NCBI GenBank assembly: GCA_030407315.1
Contig: JALQPE010001924.1
Coordinates: forward strand, 1-64,000
Source of the DNA: Asparagopsis taxiformis
Lineage: Eukaryota; Rhodophyta; Florideophyceae; Bonnemaisoniales; Bonnemaisoniaceae
Length of the DNA stretch: 64,000 nt
Direction of reading: 5' to 3'
Shown here: one piece after another, positions 28,847 to 39,477 of the stretch
Position numbering within the stretch: the stretch's first letter is position 1
Layout of the letters: each line of letters begins with the position of its first letter
Position numbers and translations under genes: made by a program
Notes under the pieces: generated by a model
Told to the model about the DNA's origin: nothing
What the model saw: only the letters and a program-made list of their open reading frames with translations
Database searches by the model: none

Positions 28847-31800
28847 ATGTACAGTGCTGCGAGAGCGCTTGAAGAGGGGAGCGGTGGTGTTGCGAAAGAT
28901 GTTGCGGGTGCAGTAGAACTGTACGAGCGGTGCGTTGCGGAGGAGGAGAACTATGATGCGATGCACAGACTGGGGAGGATATTGGGGCGTGGGGCGGATG
29001 GAGTGGATAGAGACAGGGGACGAGCGATAGCGTTTCTGGAGAGGGCTGTAGAAGAGAATGGGAACTGCGGTGCGATGTTTGAGCTTGGGCGACTATTAGG
29101 TGAGTGTGATTGTGGAGATGAAGTGGAGATGGATGTATATCGTGGAGTAGCATTACTGGAGAGAGCTATCAGGGAGGGGAATCATGTGGGGGCCATGGTG
29201 CATCTTGGATGGATGCTAGAAGAAGATACAAGAGGGGTCGAGCAAGATGTATGTCGTGCGGTAGGGTTATACGAGCGAGCGATAGAAGAAAGGAATCATT
29301 GCGGAGCGATGTACAATCTCGGAATGATATTGCGAGATGGTGCGGATGGTGTTGCGAGAGACATCGACCGTACAGTGTCGCTACTCGAGAGAGCGATAGC
29401 AGAAGGAGAAGATAGTGATGCAATGAATGATCTGGGATTGTTGTTCCAGTATGATATTGAAGGAGTAGAACAAGATTTACAGCGAGCAGTATCGTTATAT
29501 GAGCAAGCGATCGAGAAGGATGAGAACGTTTATGCGATGTGTAATCTGGCGATGGTACTACGAAAGGGCGGAGATGGAGTCGAGAAAGATGTGTGTCGTG
29601 CAGTATCGTTATACGAGCGAGCGATAGAAGAAGGAAATCATTGCGAAGCGATGTATTGCCTCGGAATGATATTGAAAAATGGTGCGGATGGTGTTGCGAG
29701 AGACATCGACCGTACAGTGTCGCTACTCGAGAGAGCGATAGCAGAAGGAGAAGATAGTGATGCAATGAATGATCTGGGATTGTTGTTCCAGTATGATATT
29801 GAAGGAGTAGAACAAGATTTACAGCGAGCAGTATCGTTATATGAGCGAGCGATCGAGAAGGATGGGAACGTTCATGCGATGTACAATCTGGCGATGGTAC
29901 TAGAAGAAGGGGGAGATGGAGTCGAGAAAGATGTGTGTCGTGCGGTATCGTTATACGAGCGAGCGATAGAAGAAGGGAATCATTGCGGAGCGATGTACCA
30001 TCTAGGATTGATACTAGAAGATGGAGCGGATGGTGTCGCGAGAGACATCGACAGTGCAGTGTCGCTATTTGAGAGAGCGATAGCAGAAGGAGAAGATAGT
30101 CGTGCAATGAACTCACTGGGATGGTTGTTCCAGTATGATACTGAAGGAGTAGAACAAGATTTACAGCGAGCAGTATCGTTATATGAGCGAGCGATCGAGA
30201 AGGATGGGAACGTTTATGCGATGTACAATCTGGCGATGGTACTAGAAGAAGGGGGAGATGGAGTCGAGAAGGATGTGTGTCGTGCAGTATCGTTATACGA
30301 GCGAGCGATAGAAGAAGGAAATCATTGCGAAGCGATGTACTATCTCGGAATGATATTGAAAAATGGTGCGGATGGTGTCGCGAGAGATATCGACCGTGCA
30401 GTGTCGCTACTCGAGAGAGCGATAGCAGAAGGAGAAGATAGTGATGCAATGTATGAACTGGGAGTGTTGTTCCATTCTGATGCTGAAGGAGTTGAACAAG
30501 ATTTACAGCGAGCAGTATCGTTATATGAGCAAGCGATCGAGAAGGATGAGAACGTTTATGCGATGTGTAATCTGGCGATGGTACTACGAAAGGGCGGAGA
30601 TGGAGTCGAGAAAGATGTGTGTCGTGCGGTATCGTTATACGAGCGAGCGATAGAAGAAGGAAATCATTGCGAAGCGATGTACTATCTCGGAATGATATTG
30701 AAAAATGGTGCGGATGGTGTCGCGAGAGATATCGACCGTGCAGTGTCGCTACTCGAGAGAGCGATAGCAGAAGGAGAAGATAGTGATGCAATGTATGAAC
30801 TGGGAGTGTTGTTCCATTCTGATGCTGAAGGAGTTGAACAAGATTTACAGCGAGCAGTATCGTTATATGAGCAAGCGATCGAGAAGGATGAGAACGTTTA
30901 TGCGATGTGTAATCTGGCGATGGTACTACGAAAGGGCGGAGATGGAGTCGAGAAAGATGTGTGTCGTGCGGTATCGTTATACGAGCGAGCGATAGAAGAA
31001 GGGAATCATTGCGGAGCGATGTACTATCTCGGAATGATATTGGAAGATGGAGCGGATGGTGTCGCGAGAGACATCGACAGTGCAGTGTCGCTATTTGAGA
31101 GAGCGATAGCAGAAGGAGAAGATAGTGATGCAATGTATGAACTGGGATTGTTGTTCCAGTATGATACTGAAGGAGTTGAACAAGATTTACAGCGAGCAGT
31201 ATCGTTATATGAGCGAGCGATCGAGAAGGATGGGAACGTTTATGCGATGTACAATCTGGCGATGGTACTAGAAGAAGGGGGAGATGGAGTCGAGAAGGAT
31301 GTGTGTCGTGCAGTATCGTTATACGAGCGAGCGATAGAAGAAGGGAATCATTGCGGAGCGATGTACTATCTCGGAATGATATTGGAAGATGGAGCGGATG
31401 GTGTCGCGAGAGACATCGACAGTGCAGTGTCGCTATTTGAGAGAGCGATAGCAGAAGGAGAAGATAGTCGTGCAATGAACTCACTGGGATGGTTGTTCCA
31501 GTATGATACTGAAGGAGTAGAACAAGATTTACAGCGAGCAGTATCGTTATATGAGCGAGCGATCGAGAAGGATGGGAACGTTTATGCGATGTACAATCTG
31601 GCGATGGTACTAGAAGAAGGGGGAGATGGAGTCGAGAAGGATGTGTGTCGTGCAGTATCGTTATACGAGCGAGCGATAGAAGAAGGGAATCATTGCGGAG
31701 CGATGTGCATTCTCGGAATGATATTGACAAATGGTGCGGATGGTGTTGAGAGAGACATCGACCGTACAGTGTCGCTACTCGAGAGAGCGATAGCAGAAGG

Positions 31801-34153
31801 AGAAGATAGTGATGCAATGAATGATCTGGGATTATTGTTCCAGGTTGATACTGAAGGAGTTGAACAAGATTTACAGCGAGCAGTATCGTTATATGAGCAA
31901 GCGATCGAGAAGGATGAGAACGTTTATGCGATGTGTAATCTGGCGATGATACTACGGAATGGCGGAGATGGAGTCGAGAAGGATGTATGTCGTGCAGTGT
32001 CGTTATACGAGCGAGCGATAGAAGAAGGGAATGTTTTCGAAGCGATGTACAATCTCGGGAGAATATTGCAAGATGGTGCGGATGGTGTTGAGAGAGACAT
32101 CGACCGTGCAGTGTCGCTACTCGAGAGAGCGATGGCAGAAGGAGAAGATAGTCGTGCAATGAATGATCTGGGATTGTTGTTCCAGTATGATACTGAAGGA
32201 GTTGAACAAGATTTACAGCGAGCAGTATCGTTATATGAGCAAGCGATCGAGAAGGATGCGAACGTTTATGCGATGTGTAATCTGGCGATAGTACTACGAG
32301 AAGGTGGAGATGGAGTCGAGAAAGATGTATGTCGTGCAGTATCGTTATACGAGCGAGCGATAGAAGAAGGGAATCATTGCGGAGCGATGTGCATTCTCGG
32401 AATGATATTGACAAATGGTGCGGATGGTGTCGCGAGAGACATCGACCGTGCAGTGTCGCTATTCGAGAGGGCGATAGCAGAAGGAGAAGATAGTGATGCA
32501 ATGAACTCACTGGGATGGTTGTTCCAGTATGATACTGAAGGAGTTGAACAAGATTTACAGCGAGCAGTATCGTTATATGAGCGAGCGATCGAGAAGGATG
32601 GGAACGTTTATGCGATGTACAATCTGGCGATGGTACTAGAAGAAGGGGGAGATGGAGTCGAGAAGGATGTGTGTCGTGCAGTATCGTTATACGAGCGAGC
32701 GATAGAAGAAGGGAATCATTGCGGAGCGATGTGCATTCTCGGAATGATATTGACAAATGGTGCGGATGGTGTTGAGAGAGACATCGACCGTGCAGTGTCG
32801 CTACTCGAGAGAGCGATGGCAGAAGGAGAAGATAGTCGTGCAATGAACTCACTGGGATGGTTGTTCCAGTATGATACTGAAGGAGTTGAACAAGATTTAC
32901 AGCGAGCAGTATCGTTATATGAGCGAGCGATCGAGAAGGATGGGAACGTTTATGCGATGTACAATCTGGCGATGGTACTAGAAGAAGGGGGAGATGGAGT
33001 CGAGAAGGATGTGTGTCGTGCAGTATCGTTATACGAGCGAGCGATAGAAGAAGGGAATCATTGCGGAGCGATGTACTATCTCGGAATGATATTGGAAGAT
33101 GGAGCGGATGGTGTCGCGAGAGACATCGACAGTGCAGTGTCGCTATTTGAGAGAGCGATGGCAGAAGGAGAAGATAGTCGTGCAATGAATGATCTGGGAT
33201 TGTTGTTCCAGTATGATACTGAAGGAGTTGAACAAGATTTACAGCGAGCAGTATCGTTATATGAGCGAGCGATCGAGAAGGATGGGAACGTTTATGCGAT
33301 GTACAATCTGGCGATCACACTAGAAGAAGGCGGAGATGGAGTCGAGAAGGATGTGTGTCGTGCAGTATCGTTATACGAGCGAGCGATAGAAGAAGGGAAT
33401 GTTTGCGAAGCGATGTACTATCTCGGAATGATATTGCGAGATGGAGCGGATGGTGTCGAGCGAGACATCGACCGTGCAGTGTCGCTATTTGAGAGGGCGA
33501 TAACAGAAGGAGAAGATAGTGATGCAATGTATGAACTGGGACGATTATTTCAGTTTGACACTGAAGGAGTTGAACAAGATCTACAGCGAGCAGTATCGTT
33601 ATATGAGCAAGCGATCGAGGATGATGCAAATTGTGACGCAATGTACAACCTGGTAACTATACTGCAGGATGGGGGACATGGTGTCGAGAAGGATGTTTGT
33701 CGTGCAGCGGCATTGTTGCAGCGTGCCATCGATGAATGGGATAATTGTCGGGCCATGGTTGAGCTCGGAGAGATGCTGGAGCGTGGCTCCGGGGTAGACA
33801 GAGACATCCGTCGCGCCATCAAGCTATACGAGCGAGCCATCGAGGAGGAAAGTAATGCTCGTGCAATGATGAATTTGGCATCCCTCCTGGCAAAGGGTGG
33901 TGATGGTTTCGAACAAGATGCAATCCGTGCAGTGGCACTATATGAGCGAGTTGTGGATGAGTATGACAATCCGTACGCCGAGGTGTATCTTGGAAGAATT
34001 CTAGCGTACGGGGCGCGCGGTGTAGAAGCAGATAGAGGTCGGGCTGAAAGACTATTGCGCAGGTGTGCAGAGCGGAATCTAGAGGGGGATGTGGATGTGG
34101 TCAAGGAGCTTGCCGAGTTGGTGATATCAGTGAAAACTAGCACGGAGGAGTGA
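28847..34153 (+). CDS. giant Sel1-repeat protein, 1768 residues
   Basis: The start is placed at ATG 28847 (MYSAARALEEG), because the paralogues start MYAAAKALEQG; the frame opens 12 bases earlier at a GTG. The protein is almost wholly Sel1-like repeats of about 38 residues (near 46), with the form AVSLYERAIEEG-x5-AM-x2-LG-x4-DGADGVARD. Sel1 repeats are alpha-alpha solenoids related to TPR that act as protein-binding scaffolds, for example in ER-associated degradation and signalling. No signal peptide, membrane segment or catalytic domain is visible, so a soluble scaffold is inferred. The centre is built of 342 bp super-repeats; the ends are more diverged. No stop or frameshift over 5.3 kb implies selection on the frame. 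Confidence 0.85.
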   Translation: MYSAARALEEGSGGVAKDVAGAVELYERCVAEEENYDAMHRLGRILGRGADGVDRDRGRAIAFLERAVEENGNCGAMFELGRLLGECDCGDEVEMDVYRGVALLERAIREGNHVGAMVHLGWMLEEDTRGVEQDVCRAVGLYERAIEERNHCGAMYNLGMILRDGADGVARDIDRTVSLLERAIAEGEDSDAMNDLGLLFQYDIEGVEQDLQRAVSLYEQAIEKDENVYAMCNLAMVLRKGGDGVEKDVCRAVSLYERAIEEGNHCEAMYCLGMILKNGADGVARDIDRTVSLLERAIAEGEDSDAMNDLGLLFQYDIEGVEQDLQRAVSLYERAIEKDGNVHAMYNLAMVLEEGGDGVEKDVCRAVSLYERAIEEGNHCGAMYHLGLILEDGADGVARDIDSAVSLFERAIAEGEDSRAMNSLGWLFQYDTEGVEQDLQRAVSLYERAIEKDGNVYAMYNLAMVLEEGGDGVEKDVCRAVSLYERAIEEGNHCEAMYYLGMILKNGADGVARDIDRAVSLLERAIAEGEDSDAMYELGVLFHSDAEGVEQDLQRAVSLYEQAIEKDENVYAMCNLAMVLRKGGDGVEKDVCRAVSLYERAIEEGNHCEAMYYLGMILKNGADGVARDIDRAVSLLERAIAEGEDSDAMYELGVLFHSDAEGVEQDLQRAVSLYEQAIEKDENVYAMCNLAMVLRKGGDGVEKDVCRAVSLYERAIEEGNHCGAMYYLGMILEDGADGVARDIDSAVSLFERAIAEGEDSDAMYELGLLFQYDTEGVEQDLQRAVSLYERAIEKDGNVYAMYNLAMVLEEGGDGVEKDVCRAVSLYERAIEEGNHCGAMYYLGMILEDGADGVARDIDSAVSLFERAIAEGEDSRAMNSLGWLFQYDTEGVEQDLQRAVSLYERAIEKDGNVYAMYNLAMVLEEGGDGVEKDVCRAVSLYERAIEEGNHCGAMCILGMILTNGADGVERDIDRTVSLLERAIAEGEDSDAMNDLGLLFQVDTEGVEQDLQRAVSLYEQAIEKDENVYAMCNLAMILRNGGDGVEKDVCRAVSLYERAIEEGNVFEAMYNLGRILQDGADGVERDIDRAVSLLERAMAEGEDSRAMNDLGLLFQYDTEGVEQDLQRAVSLYEQAIEKDANVYAMCNLAIVLREGGDGVEKDVCRAVSLYERAIEEGNHCGAMCILGMILTNGADGVARDIDRAVSLFERAIAEGEDSDAMNSLGWLFQYDTEGVEQDLQRAVSLYERAIEKDGNVYAMYNLAMVLEEGGDGVEKDVCRAVSLYERAIEEGNHCGAMCILGMILTNGADGVERDIDRAVSLLERAMAEGEDSRAMNSLGWLFQYDTEGVEQDLQRAVSLYERAIEKDGNVYAMYNLAMVLEEGGDGVEKDVCRAVSLYERAIEEGNHCGAMYYLGMILEDGADGVARDIDSAVSLFERAMAEGEDSRAMNDLGLLFQYDTEGVEQDLQRAVSLYERAIEKDGNVYAMYNLAITLEEGGDGVEKDVCRAVSLYERAIEEGNVCEAMYYLGMILRDGADGVERDIDRAVSLFERAITEGEDSDAMYELGRLFQFDTEGVEQDLQRAVSLYEQAIEDDANCDAMYNLVTILQDGGHGVEKDVCRAAALLQRAIDEWDNCRAMVELGEMLERGSGVDRDIRRAIKLYERAIEEESNARAMMNLASLLAKGGDGFEQDAIRAVALYERVVDEYDNPYAEVYLGRILAYGARGVEADRGRAERLLRRCAERNLEGDVDVVKELAELVISVKTSTEE
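29340..33700 (+). repeat. thirteen 342 bp super-repeats in the Sel1 gene
   Basis: GATAGT anchors occur at 29411, 29753, 30095, 30437, 30779, 31121, 31463, 31805, 32147, 32489, 32831, 33173 and 33515, each exactly 342 bases apart. Each unit encodes three Sel1 repeats (114 residues). The units anchored at 30437 and 30779 are nearly the same. Confidence 0.95.
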
Positions 34154-34777
34154 GGTGATGTTGAGTAATATGAATATAGCAGAGCTCTGGAAGTGTAAAA
34201 CTAAATCAATTTGAAACGTTGTTGGTGGTGATGTGACGCAATTTGTGTAGTTTAGATGTGTGGACAATGGGCTACATGTTTATCTAGCGGGGTGTAGGAC
34301 GGGAGGAGGAGGGTATAGGCGATGGAGCGATGGGAAAGTTTGAGAGAGTGGTGAAGACGTTGTGTCGTGTTGATTTGAAACAGCCGAGAAACTTTGAGTT
34401 TCATGTTTAGCGGACGACTGTACGAAATCAGGTTTCGGTATGAGAACACTGTCCGATGAGGACTGTTTCACTTGCAGGCAGCAACGGAATATGAGAGTTC
34501 TGGAAAAGCATCTATATTTAGTCGGCCAGTCCACGGCGTGGCGTCTTCTGCCGACCACAGCGAGAAACTCGTTTTGCCACTTGTTACTCTGCTGTCCAAC
34601 TCGGCATCCATGAAGTCACATCTCGCCGCACGAGGATCCCATGGTGCATCCAACTTTGATAAACTACAACGTCATGATGTTTGTTTGCTGTCCCATTTTG
34701 CATCTAACGTCGACGTGAACATACCCGGCACATACATTAGTGCTGCCATTTCCGCCGAGAAGCGGCCAACCGTTTTG
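34154..34777. other. intergenic, 5' flank of the first 279-residue gene
   Basis: No supported gene. The end resembles the flanks of the sister genes (GAGAAGCG near 34758, also near 39434 and 44111). Confidence 0.4.
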
Positions 34778-34800
34778 CCCCCTCCTTACGTTATTCTACC

Positions 34801-35640
34801 ATGTACGCTGCCGCGAAGGCGCTTGAACAAGGGACCAGCCAGGCTGGAAAAGATGTTGCCGCTGCAGTCCAACTATACGAGCGGTGCATTGCGGAAGAGA
34901 ACAACTATGAGGCGATGTACAGACTGGGGAGGATATTGAGTCGTGGAGCGGAGGGAGTCGAGAGAGACGGGGGAAGAGCGATGGGGATACTGGAGAGGGC
35001 TGTGGAAGAAGGCAGTAACTGCGATGCGATGTATGAACTAGGTCGTTTGATGGAAGTCGGTGACGAGGCCTTCGAGCGAGATGTGCGACGTGCCGTGTCG
35101 TTGTACGAGCGAGCGATCGAGAGGGACGGCAACTGTAGTGCAATGAATGACCTAGGATTGATACTGCTCTACGGCGAAGTTGGTGTGGAGCAGGACGAGC
35201 TTCGAGCAGCTGAGTTATTTGAACGAGCAATCGCCGAGGGAAATAATTGTCACGCTATGGTGCATCTCGGATGGATGCTGGAGGGAGATATGGGTATCGA
35301 TAGAGACATCACACGCGCTATTATGCTCTACGAACGAGCCATTGAAATCGGAAATGATCATCAGGCGATGATGAAATTGGCTTCAGTGCTTATCGATGAG
35401 GTTGCGGATGTCGAACAAGACGCTGCTCGGGCTGTGTCGCTGTATGACAGAGTAGTGAGAGAGGATATCCACGCGGATGTAGTGCTCAACCTCGCGAGAA
35501 TTATGGTGTATGGCGCACCTGGTGTTGAAGCGGATTTCTTGCGAGCTGAAAGACTTTATCAGATTTGTTGCGACGAGAAGATGGATTCGGATGTGATTGA
35601 TGATCTCGCAGGCTTGTTGGTGTCAAGTAAACTGGAGTAG
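34801..35640 (+). CDS. Sel1-repeat protein, 279 residues, copy 1
   Basis: Starts MYAAAKALEQGTSQ at an ATG in ACC context and has about seven Sel1 repeats (for example AVSLYERAIERDGNCSAMNDLGLILLYG). It ends AGLLVSSKLE, an ending shared with the 547-residue paralogue. It is a short, probably cytosolic scaffold without other domains. The first 243 bases of the block (34778-35020) are shared with the other two genes of the family in this window; beyond that it differs from the 547-residue gene, placing a crossover or conversion limit near 35020. Confidence 0.8.
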   Translation: MYAAAKALEQGTSQAGKDVAAAVQLYERCIAEENNYEAMYRLGRILSRGAEGVERDGGRAMGILERAVEEGSNCDAMYELGRLMEVGDEAFERDVRRAVSLYERAIERDGNCSAMNDLGLILLYGEVGVEQDELRAAELFERAIAEGNNCHAMVHLGWMLEGDMGIDRDITRAIMLYERAIEIGNDHQAMMKLASVLIDEVADVEQDAARAVSLYDRVVREDIHADVVLNLARIMVYGAPGVEADFLRAERLYQICCDEKMDSDVIDDLAGLLVSSKLE

Positions 35641-36837
35641 ATTGTTGTCACACCTACTATTCCCGTTACGAATGGTGAGAAATATTTCGTGCTCAGATTT
35701 CCATCGTCGTTCAGTATCCACCAGCGCTACACCATCATCATCTCCCGCTGTTCAACTCTGGGTCGTATCTCTTGTTCGAGGAGTGCACCGCTCATTTTCC
35801 ACTGTGCATTTTCGCCACATTTCAGTCTGCTCTGGACAATGAAGCGACGGTTTGAAGGTAGCACATCGATTACGTCGCAGACAGGGAAGATATTCCATTT
35901 TTTCGCACTGCTCGGGTGAAAGGCTACATCGTTGCGTTCTTCGAGCTTTCATACGAGAGACTGTCGCATAGTCAGTGCTGGCTTCGGAAATGTCACCTAT
36001 AAAATGGTGCACTGTGTTGTTCGTTGAAGCCTGAACAATGGTTGTGGCAGTCAAGCGGGCTTGGAAATGGGTCAGGAAATCACTGTATTTTTTGATCAGA
36101 TAGAGTACTGATGAATTTGATCACGATTTCTTCTCTCCAATTCTGCGCCGCAGACAGATAACGTAGCCTCCGAAATGATTCTTCCCCGCACAACACCAAC
36201 ATCTCGGTTTATCGAGCACTGCATCCTTCCGTTTTATTCCTTCGATGTTTAATTCAAACACCGAAGATGCAGAGCAGCGAGGCTCGAGGCACAGCATGTC
36301 TATTGACAAAATTGTCGACTTGCTCTGAAATAACCAGAGGTAAGAACATATCACACCAATTGTTCGCGCGAAACATATCCGAGGTACTGAAAGCTGGATG
36401 CAAGGGTCCGTTTCCAAAAAAAGTCTACTGTGTTGTGCAGCGTGTGAATCACAACGACTGTTGTTCGCAAGTTTATGACTTTGGATCAAGCAAGCATACA
36501 ACTGCATGCTACTGTTGGAGTGTCCTCATACGTACACATTGTTGACCAACAGCAGCTCACAAGGATCTGAATCGATTCGGCTCAGCGCGTCACCGGGAGA
36601 AGCAATTATGTTTATGCTTCTCCACTGTCCATTGCATGAGTCATGACGCATCCCAGCCAAGAGCATGCATGGAGTGAAAGCTCCAGCGAGCGGCAGACGA
36701 TGCACGCCTCTGAATGGATCCAACGTGAAACGAACGTTTTTTCGCTACTTGCGTAGATACTACTGCACCATGAAAGTTTGCAATGCCTCACTGTAATCAT
36801 CTGCCGAGAAGCGCTCGTTGAGAAACATTTATCCACT
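35641..36837. other. spacer within duplication unit 1
   Basis: No supported gene. Part (about 36250-36560) resembles 46290-46560, upstream of another Sel1 copy, so it is probably an old paralogous 5' region. Confidence 0.5.
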
Positions 36838-37450
36838 CTACCGTCAGCATTCAGTACCTCGTTCGCTGCTGCAAAGGCCCTCGGGAACGGGCTCCAGGGG
36901 TTGGGAGAGATGTTGCAGCTACAGCCAAGTGTGTGTGAGATGTGTTGTGGAGGAGAATAGCAACTATGATGCGATGGCGAATGTGGATATGGTTCTGAGC
37001 GACAATGCGCTTGGTGTAGAAAAGGATATTAATGGTGGTGTGGGCTTGTTGGAGAGAACTATTGTGGGAGGGTATTGGTTTGCTGTATGTATTCTTGATA
37101 TACATGCAAGTTGTCGAGGGGGCAGAAAGATACATGCAACGTGGTACGTAGATGTATGAGCGAGCGATTGAGGGAGAGGGTTGATACGGAATGTATAATC
37201 TATATTCGGTATTGTGCGATGACGGAGGTATCTGTTGGATAAAGTAATCCGTGCGGCCAATGACTGATGCAATGGTCAGCCTTGGCTTTATGCTAACCAA
37301 TGATGCAGTGGGCGTTGGAAGGGATGTTTGTCGCGCTGTTTGGGCGAACGATGGACAAATCCAAAAATTGTGCTGTAGTGTTCAGCCTTTCGCTGGGATG
37401 CTTGCTAGACTTCGGCACCGATGACGTTGGAGTGAGCGATCGGGAAGGAA
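36838..37450 (+). pseudogene. degraded Sel1 gene relic, copy 1
   Basis: Pieces in changing frames read FAAAKALGNGLQG, EENSNYDAMANVDMVLSD, GVEKDINGGVGLLERTI and DAMVSLGFMLTNDAVGVGRDVCRAVW, the family pattern. At least two frame changes and stops; not translatable as one protein. Confidence 0.75.
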
Positions 37451-37807
37451 TGGGACTGTTGTGCAACGGACAAACTAGCGATAATACTTGTGTCTGGTTC
37501 ATCACATACTGTTATGACGCACTTAGCTGGAGTGCCGTGGGGAACCCTCGTCAGGGGTCGGCTATAATTTCTGTATTGCGTAGCGATGAACTTCAAGACG
37601 AAATAATGAAATCTGAACTAAAGCGAGCCTTGGCAGAACATTATATTTGCCCACATCACCGCGACAAGACTAAATTCCCTTCATCCCCAGGTTTTTCACC
37701 ATCATCATCATCATTCAAAGAAACGTTTACACTACTCTACTTATTCCTTGAAATACAACATCAACAAAGCAACACAACTCATGCAAAACAAACTTTCATC
37801 ACACAGA
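37451..37807. other. 3' flank of the secreted-protein gene
   Basis: No supported gene; low-complexity CATCATCATCAT occurs near 37703. The stop of the minus-strand gene is at 37808. Confidence 0.4.
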
Positions 37808-38326
37808 TCACGGATCAGGTGCCATAACAACCACACACATATTCTCGCTCCTCGGCACACCAGTTCTGGTTTCCAGGACGGTGCTCTCATCCTCCGAAAG
37901 AATCTGGAAATTACGGAAGAAAATGCGAAGACAGCCACCCGTTCTCTCCATATTCAGCATCTCCGCTGTAAAAGGCAAATGACCCAACGCCGATCCTGGT
38001 GAATTTGGGATCGGCACCGGTCTGATAAACGTATTGGTAACCGAAAATTCGGTGACCGGTCTCTCCCGTCCTCCGACGAGCACCACAGAAATGACACCCA
38101 TTCTGAATATACGACCGATGCGTTCATCGCCCTTGGACACAATCCTCGGCGTCAACGGCGTGTTAGGCTCGCCGGGGGAGAAACGGAACACCGAGCCGTC
38201 CGTGCCCTCAAACATCAAATTGCATCTACGAGCCGCCCGACGGCAGGCCCCAGGTTGTGCGGTGACGACTGGAAGAAGTAGAACACATGCTACAACGAGC
38301 ACTACGCAACGACTGGTGAATTTCAT
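37808..38326 (-). CDS. putative secreted 172-residue protein, copy 1
   Basis: The start is placed at the internal ATG 38326 (MKFTSRCVVLVVACVLLL), which gives a classic signal peptide: a short basic start, a hydrophobic core and a likely cut after VVTAQ. The frame is open 35 codons upstream, but those lack signal features. The mature part has two Cys close together (CRRAARRC), two later (GGCLRIFF; ENMC), a Pro-rich loop and beta-like segments. No family is recognised. It is on the opposite strand to the Sel1 genes and is duplicated with them. Extracellular or cell-wall location is inferred only from the signal peptide. Confidence 0.65.
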   Translation of the reverse strand: MKFTSRCVVLVVACVLLLPVVTAQPGACRRAARRCNLMFEGTDGSVFRFSPGEPNTPLTPRIVSKGDERIGRIFRMGVISVVLVGGRERPVTEFSVTNTFIRPVPIPNSPGSALGHLPFTAEMLNMERTGGCLRIFFRNFQILSEDESTVLETRTGVPRSENMCVVVMAPDP

Positions 38327-39454
38327 AGCTGATACTGCACTTGTTCGTGGAGTCTGCCCAGGAAACTTGCGCTGTTGCGCATGATATACACAACGGATAT
38401 GCGCCGAACCGGCATGTCTGAGATGCCGCACGCTATTCGGAAGCTATCATCGATGATTGCTAACTTCTCGTGTGGTTTGTGCGTAGAACGCGCAATTGCC
38501 AGGTGGCGTTAGCGCACGCATATACCGGTTGCAGCGACGGCGCGAGCAGCGGTCTGGAAACCATCGACGTGCAATACGGTTGGATACGCGTAAATCGCAC
38601 ATGCGCAAGCTGGAAGTCGGGCGTGATTCAGCAATAGCCGCAGCGGTGAGCTGAGTCATGCATGACGAGAGTTGCGGACGTGTGGAGCGGACGTCTCGTC
38701 ACACGTCTAGGGTTTGTAGGGGTTTCGACGGACGAGGACGCAAGCTGGCCCCCGTTACAAAGCATGTGCGACTGAAGGCGGCTTGCAGCCGTTAGCGGTA
38801 TATTGCGCGAGATGGGCCGCGTTTTATGATCACAGGTGGCGTCATGGACTTTGATCGCTTGTTCTCATCGCGAGGAGGGACGCTTCGGGTCGCATGGGAC
38901 TCTTCGCGCTGGTGCGTTGCATTGAGGTGGATTCATGGGCGCGTTTGGCAGATGGCGCCCTGCCAGCTTGCGGTGTGTGTAACTGGATGGTGTATAATGG
39001 TCGCGTCGGGGAGGGATATCGGATGTCCGGAAGGTGTGTGGAGGTGAAGATGATCTGTGGCGGGCGATCGTCGCGGCTCGGTCGGGCTTGGCATGTCGCG
39101 TTAACATTTTGGGGTGGTGCTCATTATGCGAAATATTTTGATGTTTTGTGAAAAATTTCAATTTTGCAATTTGGAGATATTGCTGTGTTGTATCTTGTTA
39201 CACAGCGGTTCAATTGGCCATTGATACCTTTGTATCATCCTCCGTCTACGGCAACACAAGACTTCATTTCCTCGCCTTTCAGTTGTCCAGCACAGCATCC
39301 GTGATGACTCACCCCCGTTCATTCGTCCATTCCATCGAGCAACTCAACCTAATGAGCTGTGACATCAACCTCAGTGGCCGATGTACTACATGGTATCTCA
39401 CATCGACGTGAATCCTTCAACTTCGTCAACGCTGAGAAGCGCCTGTTTGTTTTA
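38327..39454. other. intergenic, unit 1
   Basis: No gene supported. It holds the 5' flanks of the secreted-protein gene and of the next Sel1 gene. Confidence 0.4.
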
Positions 39455-39477
39455 CCCCCTCCTTACGTTATTCTACC

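Larger units (their letters stand above)
34778..39454. repeat. 4677 bp tandem duplication, unit 1
   Basis: Matches 39455-44131 base for base wherever I compared, and all encoded frames are the same. It contains one 279-residue Sel1 gene, one degraded Sel1 relic and one small secreted-protein gene. Confidence 0.9.

Noticed and set aside
29169..33185. 1338-codon open frame antisense to the giant Sel1 gene
   Set aside because: It is a mirror of the repeated coding sequence and its codon bias: one open antisense repeat makes all repeats open. It has Ser/Leu/His-rich low complexity and no domain.
36121..36507. 128-codon minus-strand frame in the Sel1 spacer (also at 40798-41184)
   Set aside because: No family, no signal peptide or start context, and the repeated presence only reflects the 4677 bp duplication.
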